The position numbers were made by a program, and so were the translations under genes. Of a DNA stretch of 7,173 nt, positions 1 to 5,380 are shown in pieces. Origin of the DNA: Chloroflexota bacterium (GTDB taxonomy: Bacteria; Chloroflexota; UBA5177; JANWHV01); assembly GCA_025450255.1 (NCBI GenBank), contig JANWHV010000101.1:1-7173 (forward strand). The letters run 5' to 3'. The notes beneath the pieces were generated by a model. That model was not told the origin of the DNA, did not search any database, and was given only the letters and a program-made list of their open reading frames with translations. How positions within the stretch are numbered: the first letter of the stretch is position 1; every line of letters starts with the position of its first letter.

Positions 1-1632
1 ATCCTCGTGGAACCGGATGCTATCGCCAGCCATGACGACGCGCCCGTGATGCCGTCCGTGCGGCCATTCACCCCCGCGCACTTCGCCGCGGCCCAGCAGG
101 CAGCCGAGCGCCTAATTCCCGGCATCCGGGGCCTTGAGCAGCCCTATCAAATCAACGGCATGTTTTCATTTACACCGGACGGCCAATCGCTGCTTGGCGA
201 ATCGCTCGACGTCCGCGGCTTCTGGGTCGCCGAGGCCGTGTGGATTACGCACGGCGGCGGTACGGGCAAGGTCATGGCCGAGTGGATGGTCGAAGGCACG
301 CCAAGCCTCGATCTGCGCGAGGCCGACCTGAATCGCTTCGCCGCCCACACCGCCCGCCCTCGCTCTATCCGAGCGCGAGGCGCGCGGCAGTACCGCGAAG
401 TCTATGACATCATTCACCCACTGCAACAGATGGATCATCCGCGACCGCTGCGGCGTAGCCCATTCCACCAGCGCCTGGAGGAACTTGGCGCCGTCTTCTT
501 CGAGAGTGCCGGCTGGGAGCGGCCACAGCGGTTCGAGTCGAACAGGGCCGCGGTAGAGTCAGGCCGCGACGCCGAGCGCGCCGGTTGGACTGCACGCTAC
601 TGGTCGCCTGTCGCCGCGGTCGAGCACCGCGGCACGCGCGATCGCGTCGCCATGTTTGATCTCACCGCCTTCACCAAGCTGGAGGTCAGCGGGCCCGGCG
701 CACTGCCGTATCTGCAACGAATTGCCAGCAACCAGATGGACACGAAGCCTGGCCGCGTGACGTATACCGCCATGCTCAACGCGAAGGGCGGCATCCAATG
801 CGATCTCACCGTTACCAGGCTGAGCGAATCGCGCTTCCTGGTCGTCACCGGCGGCTCCGTCGGCATGCACGACCTCGCCTGGATGCGCCATCAATTGCCC
901 CGAGACGGCTCGGTGCACCTTACTGACGTGACCTCGGGGTCGTGCTGTGTCGGCCTCTGGGGTCCGCAAGCGCGCGAGGTATTGCAAGGCTTAACCGAAA
1001 ACGACATCTCAAACGCCGGCTTCGCCTACTTCACGGCGAAACAGATCTTCGTCGAAAGCGTCCCCGTCCTGGCGATCCGCGTCTCCTACGCCGGCGAGCT
1101 TGGTTGGGAGCTCTACACGCCCACCGAATATGGCCTTACCCTGTGGGATCTACTCTGGCAAGCCGGAAAGCCTCACGATATCATCGCGGCCGGCGGCGGC
1201 GCCTTTGACTCGCTGCGGTTGGAGAAGGGCTATAGACTCTGGGGCGCCGACATCCATACCGACTACAACCCCTATGAGGCCGGGATTGGGTTCGCGGTGC
1301 GCCTTAACAAGGGCGATTTCGTGGGCAGAGAGGCGCTCGTCGCAGTCAAGGAGCGGGGCTTGACGCGCAAACTGTGCTGCATGGTGCTGGACGACCCCGC
1401 GCGGGTGGTGATGGGTAAGGAACCAACCCTGGCCGGTAACGCCGCGATCGGCTACGTGACGAGCGCCAATTACGGATACTCGGTGGGCCAGAGCATTGCC
1501 TACGGATACCTGCCGGTTGCCCACGCCGAAGAGCGCTCCAGGGTCGAGATCCAGTTTTTCGGCGAGCGTCTGCCGGCGACGGTCGCGCGCGAGCCGCTCT
1601 ACGACCCAGAAGGCGCCAGACTCCGGTCATAA
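1..1632 (+). CDS. FAD-dependent dimethylglycine/sarcosine oxidase or dehydrogenase-type protein with GCV_T folate domains, 5' partial
   Basis: The frame is open from base 1, so the protein is cut by the window edge; the GTG at base 7 lies inside the gene and is not its start. About 543 residues are visible of a family that usually has about 800-850. Numbering from base 7, the end of the FAD-binding oxidoreductase fold is at residues 1-100, with the family signature AVWITHGGGTGK at 77-88. The central linker domain follows, with EVYDIIHPLQ at 131-140. The GCV_T domain runs from about 150 to 440, with LEVSGPGAL, a KGGIQCDLTV segment whose Asp266 probably matches the folate-binding Asp, SYAGELGWELY at 360-370 and the LRLEKGYRLWG block at 403-413. 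The GCV_T_C domain fills 450-541. By family knowledge such proteins oxidatively demethylate dimethylglycine or sarcosine and pass the one-carbon unit to tetrahydrofolate in the cytoplasm. The exact substrate, and whether the acceptor is oxygen or an electron carrier, cannot be told here. The FAD dinucleotide motif and any covalent-FAD His are upstream of the window. Confidence 0.9.
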   Translation: MLVEPDAIASHDDAPVMPSVRPFTPAHFAAAQQAAERLIPGIRGLEQPYQINGMFSFTPDGQSLLGESLDVRGFWVAEAVWITHGGGTGKVMAEWMVEGTPSLDLREADLNRFAAHTARPRSIRARGARQYREVYDIIHPLQQMDHPRPLRRSPFHQRLEELGAVFFESAGWERPQRFESNRAAVESGRDAERAGWTARYWSPVAAVEHRGTRDRVAMFDLTAFTKLEVSGPGALPYLQRIASNQMDTKPGRVTYTAMLNAKGGIQCDLTVTRLSESRFLVVTGGSVGMHDLAWMRHQLPRDGSVHLTDVTSGSCCVGLWGPQAREVLQGLTENDISNAGFAYFTAKQIFVESVPVLAIRVSYAGELGWELYTPTEYGLTLWDLLWQAGKPHDIIAAGGGAFDSLRLEKGYRLWGADIHTDYNPYEAGIGFAVRLNKGDFVGREALVAVKERGLTRKLCCMVLDDPARVVMGKEPTLAGNAAIGYVTSANYGYSVGQSIAYGYLPVAHAEERSRVEIQFFGERLPATVAREPLYDPEGARLRS

Positions 1633-1647
1633 CCCGCCCCTGGGAGC

Positions 1648-1665
1648 GCGACCGTCCTCGGTCGC
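1648..1665. terminator. Hairpin in the convergent gap, possible bidirectional terminator
   Basis: A perfect 7-bp inverted repeat, GCGACCG-TCCT-CGGTCGC with a 4-base loop, begins 16 bases after the flavoprotein stop codon and ends 5 bases before the stop of the opposing aldo/keto reductase gene. Position and symmetry suit a shared transcription terminator for two convergent genes. There is no T-run on either strand, so it is not a classical intrinsic terminator, and the terminator role is inference. Confidence 0.45.
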
Positions 1666-1670
1666 CCTGA

Positions 1671-2678
1671 TCACCGCCGCGCCGTCGCCGGGTCGCGATC
1701 GCGCGGCAAACTGAACCACGCCGCATCACATGCGCGCGTTTCTTCCTCGTCGAGCATCAGGTCGACGCCCACCAGACTATCCGTCAACTGCTCTGGGCGG
1801 CTCGCGCCCACAATCGCGCAGGTAATGCCCGGCTGTGCCAAAACCCAGGCCAGCGCCACCTGCACGAGCGGCTTTTTACGCCCATCGAAGAACGATGCCA
1901 GACGATCGACCACGTCGAAGATCTCGTCGTTCCAGTAGCGCTTCCGATAGAGCTCGCCGGCTCCCGAGAGTCCGAACCGCGTCCCTTCCATCTCGCGCTT
2001 TTCCCGGTACCGTCCCGTGAGCATACCGCCGGCCAGCGGATTGTAGGCGATGATGCCAACGCCATGCGCCTGGCACAGCGGCACGATCTCGTCTTCGATC
2101 ATGCGGAACAGCAGGTTATAGCGCGGCTGATCGCACGCGAAACGCGCCAGGCCATGCGTCGCGCTGGTCCACAGTGCGTCGCCGAGCCGCCAGGCCGGGT
2201 AATTCGAGCAGCCGATATAACGCACCTTGCCGCTTTGCACCAGGGAATCCAGCGCGCGCAGCGTTTCCTCGATTGGCGTGGACGGGTCAGGCGCGTGGAC
2301 CTGGTACAGGTCGATATAGTCCACGCCAAGGCGCCGCAAGCTTGCGTCACAGGCCGAGATAATGTGCTTCCGCGACAAACCCTCGTCGTTCGGATTGGCG
2401 CCCATCTGGCCGCGGCACTTGGTCGCCAGTACAATTCTCTCCCGCGAGCGTCGCTCACGGAGCCAGTTGCCGACGATCTCCTCGGTTCGACCGACTCGGC
2501 TCAAGCCGCCGCCCAGCGGGTACACGTCGGCCGTGTCGAAAAACGTCACGCCCGCCGCGTCGGCGGCATCCATAATCGCGAACGATGTCTCTTGATCGGC
2601 CTGGTTGCCAAAGGTCATTGTACCCAGGCAGATCTCGCTGACCTTGAGGCCGGTCCAGCCGAGTTGGTTGATTTTCAT
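1671..2678 (-). CDS. Aldo/keto reductase
   Basis: This 335-residue protein has the usual length of NAD(P)H-dependent aldo/keto reductases, cytoplasmic TIM-barrel enzymes that reduce aldehydes and ketones or oxidise the alcohols. The full catalytic tetrad is visible: Asp48 and Tyr53 in FFDTADVY, Lys87 in LATKCRG, and His128 in YQVHAPD. Other family marks are the N-terminal GLKVSEICLGTMTFG, IGCSNYPAWRLGDAL at 155-169, QPRYNLLFR at 184-192 and the C-terminal cofactor-binding AIVGASRPEQL at 288-298. The arrangement resembles the YghZ/Tas-like bacterial groups more than the short 2,5-diketogluconate reductases. The ATG at 2678 is preceded by GGGGGA, 6 bases upstream, an adequate ribosome binding site. 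It lies 49 bp downstream of the GDSL hydrolase gene on the same strand and is probably co-transcribed, although a hairpin lies between them. It ends convergent with the flavoprotein gene. The substrate is unknown; many members act on sugar-derived or xenobiotic carbonyls. Confidence 0.92.
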   Translation of the reverse strand: MKINQLGWTGLKVSEICLGTMTFGNQADQETSFAIMDAADAAGVTFFDTADVYPLGGGLSRVGRTEEIVGNWLRERRSRERIVLATKCRGQMGANPNDEGLSRKHIISACDASLRRLGVDYIDLYQVHAPDPSTPIEETLRALDSLVQSGKVRYIGCSNYPAWRLGDALWTSATHGLARFACDQPRYNLLFRMIEDEIVPLCQAHGVGIIAYNPLAGGMLTGRYREKREMEGTRFGLSGAGELYRKRYWNDEIFDVVDRLASFFDGRKKPLVQVALAWVLAQPGITCAIVGASRPEQLTDSLVGVDLMLDEEETRACDAAWFSLPRDRDPATARR

Positions 2679-2718
2679 GGTGGTTCCCCCGGTCCGTACG
2701 CCCGCTCAGGCGCAAGAA

Positions 2719-2737
2719 TCGCCGCTGCTAGCGGCGA
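2719..2737 (-). terminator. Hairpin over the GDSL gene stop codon, possible attenuator or partial terminator
   Basis: A perfect 8-bp inverted repeat, TCGCCGCT with AGCGGCGA and a 3-base loop, spans the TAG stop codon (2730-2728) of the GDSL hydrolase gene. On the transcribed minus strand it is followed by TTCTTG, which is only weakly T-rich. It could reduce read-through into the aldo/keto reductase gene or protect the upstream message from 3' decay. The stem is seen directly; the role is inferred. Confidence 0.4.
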
Positions 2738-3441
2738 GCTATAGACGTGATCCCGGCCCTGGCCAATGCCTCTACCAGCACGTCGGCCATTATCTGGTAG
2801 CCGATGACGTGTGGGTGCAGGCCGTCGTCGGCCAGGCCCGGCCGCAACGTGACGCCGTCCTCGTGCACAAGCCGGCTATGGTAATCGACATAGGCGACGC
2901 CCGGTTGCGCGGCGATCTGCTTCAGGCGTTGGTTTGCTTGCGCGATAATCGCGTTCCGCTTCGCCGTATTCCCGTTAAACGGCACGTCCGTCGGCAAAAT
3001 ACTGCACAACGCCACCTGGATATCGTGCTCGCGAGCGGACGCCACCATCGACTCAATATCGGCGACGATTTCGTTCTCGATTTCCTCCGGCGTCCGTATC
3101 TGGTTCTGGTCCCACCAGATATCCAGATCCCAGGTGTTGTTGACACCAATTTTCATAACCAGCAGTTTCGGTTGCAGTTGCAGCACGTCGCCGTCGAAGC
3201 GCCGCCGCGCGAAAGGCGTGCGGTCGCCGCCGATGCCGCGATTGACGATCGAACCGTCCTCCGACTTGAAGAATACGTCCAGCGCCCACATATCGGTGAT
3301 CGAATCGCCGAGAAACACGGCGGCAATCGGTGCGCCGGAGGCCAGTAGTGCCTCGTTGTGGGCGTCGAAAACACCACGGCGGCTGTCCGCCGCGGCCTCG
3401 ATGCCGAATACTCCGGGCCGGATGAGATGGGGTCGCTTCAA
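2728..3441 (-). CDS. SGNH/GDSL-family hydrolase (esterase or lipase-like)
   Basis: With the TTG start at 3441 the product has 237 residues, typical of compact SGNH hydrolases. The four conserved blocks are all present: GDSIT at 45-49 with nucleophile Ser47; NRGIGGDRT with an oxyanion-hole Gly near 69-72; IGVNNTW with Asn101/102 as block III; and DDGLHP with Asp206 and His209 completing the triad. It resembles the platelet-activating-factor acetylhydrolase-like/lysophospholipase L1-like branch, which hydrolyses ester bonds in lipids or acylated sugars. There is no signal peptide or membrane segment, so a cytoplasmic enzyme is likely. I preferred TTG because GGAAGGA lies 7 bases upstream; an in-frame GTG at 3471 would add 10 residues but has no ribosome binding site. 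Block III has Val where Thr or Gly is more usual. The aldo/keto reductase follows 49 bp downstream on the same strand. The substrate cannot be predicted. Confidence 0.88.
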   Translation of the reverse strand: MKRPHLIRPGVFGIEAAADSRRGVFDAHNEALLASGAPIAAVFLGDSITDMWALDVFFKSEDGSIVNRGIGGDRTPFARRRFDGDVLQLQPKLLVMKIGVNNTWDLDIWWDQNQIRTPEEIENEIVADIESMVASAREHDIQVALCSILPTDVPFNGNTAKRNAIIAQANQRLKQIAAQPGVAYVDYHSRLVHEDGVTLRPGLADDGLHPHVIGYQIMADVLVEALARAGITSIARR

Positions 3442-3448
3442 CGCATTA

Positions 3449-3455
3449 TCCTTCC
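3449..3455 (-). promoter_or_regulatory. Strong ribosome binding site deciding a TTG start for the GDSL hydrolase
   Basis: GGAAGGA on the minus strand is followed by 7 bases and then TTG at 3441, which is in frame with the hydrolase. The upstream GTG at 3471 has no purine-rich site in front of it. An ATG at 3446 in another frame lies only 2 bases from this site and meets a stop after one further codon (ATG CGT TGA), so it is not the start of a longer gene. Confidence 0.6.
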
Positions 3456-3510
3456 AACAGCTCAATTTCACTCATGGATACACGCCCGCCGCGCGGATAC
3501 GTTAACCCGC

Positions 3511-3553
3511 CCGCGACGGAACGGACCCGGACGTGATGAGGTCGCGGTCCGTT
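3511..3553. repeat. Two overlapping inverted repeats in the spacer
   Basis: AACGGACC at 3520-3527 is the exact reverse complement of GGTCCGTT at 3546-3553, and CCGCGAC at 3511-3517 is the exact reverse complement of GTCGCGG at 3541-3547. The right arms share bases 3546-3547, so the two stems are mutually exclusive. The site lies about 80-110 bases upstream of the GDSL start, where an operator or a 5' leader structure could be. Arms of 7-8 bp can arise by chance in GC-rich DNA. Confidence 0.35.
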
Positions 3554-3731
3554 GTCGGAAGTGTACCAGTTGCCTAACACCGAGCACGCGTGATATAGCA
3601 GCGCGTAAAGCGCCGACGACATGCCCGAAACGAACTGACATGGCTCCTGGATCTCGGCTATGAGCGACCGCGCCGACCATGCCTCATGGAGTATGATGTG
3701 ATTACGTCTCGTATGTGAGCCAAACGAAACC

Positions 3732-4052
3732 GTGCTCGGCGCCGATGTGTCATTCATGTCGCTCCATCGCGTCCCAAACGAAGCCGACGAGGCGACATAT
3801 GTGCGCGCCGCGCCCGACCTGGCGGTGGAAACCGCCTCGCCATCCCAGTACCGGCCCAAAATGGGCGCCAAGGCATGGCTCTGGCTCACGCGAGGCGCCC
3901 GTTTGGTCTGGGTTATCTGGCCGAGCCGGCACGAGGTCGATGTCTGGACGCCCGAACACGATGTTCCGCTTACCCTGGGCATGGACGCCCGGCTTGACGG
4001 CGCGGACGTGCTGCCAGGCTTCAGCTACGCACTGGCCGATCTCTTCGCCTAA
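3732..4052 (+). pseudogene. C-terminal fragment of a Uma2-family (DUF820, PD-(D/E)XK-like) putative endonuclease
   Basis: The 106-residue frame matches the second half of Uma2-family proteins. It shows the ADVSFMS strand (family pattern PDVAFV), APDLAVETASPS at 27-38 (family PDLVVEVLSPS), a Lys-containing RPKMGAKAWLWL segment, ARLVWVIWPSRHEVDVW at 56-72, and the terminal GADVLPGFSYALADLFA at 90-106. Family members usually have about 180-200 residues. The N-terminal half, with the ELVDGEL-type strand, is missing, and a stop at 3699-3701 closes this frame upstream. The only early start is a GTG at 3732 with no good ribosome binding site. The remaining acidic and Lys positions of the PD-(D/E)XK core appear to be kept, so decay may be recent or the truncation may come from one deletion. 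It ends convergent with the M20 gene, the stop codons overlapping by 4 bp. Uma2 genes are highly multiplied in cyanobacteria, Chloroflexota and related groups, and their role is uncertain. A short functional protein is possible but less likely. Confidence 0.7.
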
Positions 4053-5320
4053 CTCGCCTGCGCCCGTACCCAGCGGATAGTCTTGGCGGCCAGGCGCGAA
4101 TATGCTTCGACCGCCAGCTTGAGGTGTTCCACCGGCGTATCCTCCAGCGGGCTATGGCTGATGCCGTTGGTGCTTGATACAAACATCATCGTCGTGGGCA
4201 ACAGCCGCGCCATCTCGGCGGCGTCGTGGAGCGGCCCACTGGGCAGCGAATGGACCGATCCAGACACCTCTTTGCATGCCTCGCGCGCGAACTCTATCAG
4301 GGTCGGGTGGAATGGAATAGGCTCAATATGCCACAGTTGCTCCCAGGTCACCGTCGTTCCATCTTCCTGGGCGATGCGCTCGGCGGCGGACCGTGCCTCC
4401 GCCAGCATGCTCGCCAGCGTGCCCTCGTCAATTGCCCGCTGATCGAGCGAGACCTCGCAGACGCCCGCGATGGCCGTTACGATGGCCGGCTCGACGCGGA
4501 CGATGCCGGAGGTGGCGACGCCGCCGTGGCGGATAGCGCCTTCCCGCGCCTCCAGAGCAAAACGCGCCGCGGAAAGGAACGCGTCATGTCGTAGCGCCAT
4601 GGGCGTCGATCCGGCATGGCTGGCGCTGCCTTTGAACCGCACCATATGGCGCTCCACACCATAGGTGCCGAGCACGGCGCCCAACGGCAGCCCCATTTGC
4701 TCGAGTACCGGCCCTTGCTCGATGTGCAGCTCGAGGTACGCGTCAATATCGGCAAGCCTGCCGCGCGCCTTCAGCATATCTTCCAGCCGCACGCCGCAGG
4801 CGGCCAGGGCGTCCGGCAATGGCGTGCCCTCGCGGTCGCGAAGTCCGCGCACCATCTCGATGTCGAGCGTGCCGGCGGCGGCGCTGGAGCCGAGCAAGCT
4901 TCGTCCGAAGCGCGCCCCTTCCTCGTCAGCCCAGTCCACCAGCCGGATCGTGACCGGCGGCGTAGTCCGCGACCATTGGCGGAGTACCTCTAGCGCGGTC
5001 AGTTCACCCAGCGCGCCGTCCAGCCAGCCGCCGTGCGGCACGCAATCAATGTGCGATCCGACTACCACCACGGCCGGTGTTTCGCCCGGAATCTCGGCCC
5101 AGAGGTTGCCCGCCTCGTCCATTTGAATGGAACACGGCAACTCCGCCAACTTGCCGCGGAGCCACTCCCGCGCCTTTAGCCACTCAGGGCTCCAGCACAC
5201 TCTCCGTCCCCCGTCGGGCCCGCCCGTCAGCTCCGCGAGCTCGCGAAGGTTGGCGACGACTCGCTCTGGTTCGACTGGTAGCGGTACAGTGCCTTCGATT
5301 CCGGAATCAGGCGCGGCCAT
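4049..5320 (-). CDS. M20-family Zn-dependent amidohydrolase, hydantoinase/carbamoylase type
   Basis: The product has 423 residues from the ATG at 5320, close to the roughly 410-residue family norm. Numbered from an alternative ATG at 5341 (subtract 7 for the preferred start), the metal ligands are visible: His97 in GSHIDCVP, bridging Asp108 in WLDGALG, Glu140/Glu141 in ADEEGARFG, His206 in LELHIEQGP, and His396 in GISHSPLEDT. The dimerisation/lid domain has VERHMVRFKGSASHAGSTPM at 229-248, and SGPLHDAAE lies at 368-376. The family includes N-carbamoyl-L-amino acid hydrolase, beta-ureidopropionase and allantoate amidohydrolase, which release ammonia and CO2 from carbamoyl groups or ureides in the cytoplasm. 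Motifs alone do not settle the substrate. I chose ATG 5320 because GGAAGGA lies 8 bases before it; the ATG at 5341 has no such site. The gene follows the TPR ATPase by 60 bp on the same strand and could be co-transcribed with it. Confidence 0.9.
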   Translation of the reverse strand: MAAPDSGIEGTVPLPVEPERVVANLRELAELTGGPDGGRRVCWSPEWLKAREWLRGKLAELPCSIQMDEAGNLWAEIPGETPAVVVVGSHIDCVPHGGWLDGALGELTALEVLRQWSRTTPPVTIRLVDWADEEGARFGRSLLGSSAAAGTLDIEMVRGLRDREGTPLPDALAACGVRLEDMLKARGRLADIDAYLELHIEQGPVLEQMGLPLGAVLGTYGVERHMVRFKGSASHAGSTPMALRHDAFLSAARFALEAREGAIRHGGVATSGIVRVEPAIVTAIAGVCEVSLDQRAIDEGTLASMLAEARSAAERIAQEDGTTVTWEQLWHIEPIPFHPTLIEFAREACKEVSGSVHSLPSGPLHDAAEMARLLPTTMMFVSSTNGISHSPLEDTPVEHLKLAVEAYSRLAAKTIRWVRAQAS

Positions 5321-5328
5321 TCTCTTCT

Positions 5329-5335
5329 TCCTTCC
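5329..5335 (-). promoter_or_regulatory. Ribosome binding site deciding the M20 gene start
   Basis: GGAAGGA on the minus strand, followed by the 8-base spacer AGAAGAGA, precedes the ATG at 5320. The same bases would encode residues 3-5 of a form starting at the ATG at 5341. That form would begin with a basic MRGRKKR stretch which looks like translated ribosome binding site rather than protein. Confidence 0.6.
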
Positions 5336-5380
5336 ACGCATTCGACTGGTATTAGTGCATGTTGTACCACGAGGTTCGGC

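Larger units (their letters stand above)
3442..3731. other. Intergenic spacer without a convincing gene
   Basis: This stretch separates the leftward GDSL unit from the rightward Uma2 remnant. All three plus-strand frames were read from 3481 on. Each hits stops, and none encodes the missing Uma2 N-terminus or any protein I recognise. It must hold the promoter of the GDSL-aldo/keto reductase unit, but I could not identify clear -35 and -10 boxes. It contains overlapping inverted repeats at 3511-3553, described separately. Confidence 0.55.

Noticed and set aside
2064..2744. A 226-codon open frame on the plus strand across the aldo/keto reductase gene
   Set aside because: It lies antisense to a clearly conserved enzyme, its product shows no family motifs and is of low-complexity Arg/Ala-rich type, as expected for shadow frames in GC-rich DNA.
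2605..3348. A 247-codon open frame on the plus strand across the GDSL hydrolase gene
   Set aside because: It is antisense to the SGNH gene, which carries all four catalytic blocks, and the translation is not recognisable.
3592..3609. A minus-strand TGCTATATC resembling an extended -10 promoter element upstream of the GDSL gene
   Set aside because: The last position deviates from consensus and no acceptable -35 hexamer lies about 17 bases upstream, so the promoter call is not supported.
3358..3663. A 101-codon plus-strand frame entering the spacer, with a CRKCTSC cysteine cluster
   Set aside because: The two CxxC-like pairs suggested a zinc ribbon, but the frame begins antisense to the GDSL gene, is Arg/Thr/Pro-rich and has no clear start signal.
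3446..3982. A 178-codon minus-strand frame spanning the spacer and the Uma2 remnant
   Set aside because: It runs antisense through the Uma2 motifs, its product matches nothing I know, it has no good ribosome binding site, and its end overlaps the GDSL start region.
5321..5380. A terminator or promoter in the 60-bp gap between the TPR ATPase and the M20 gene
   Set aside because: Only a 5-bp TGGTA/TACCA repeat with a 13-base loop is present, and no convincing -35/-10 pair; nothing firm can be claimed.
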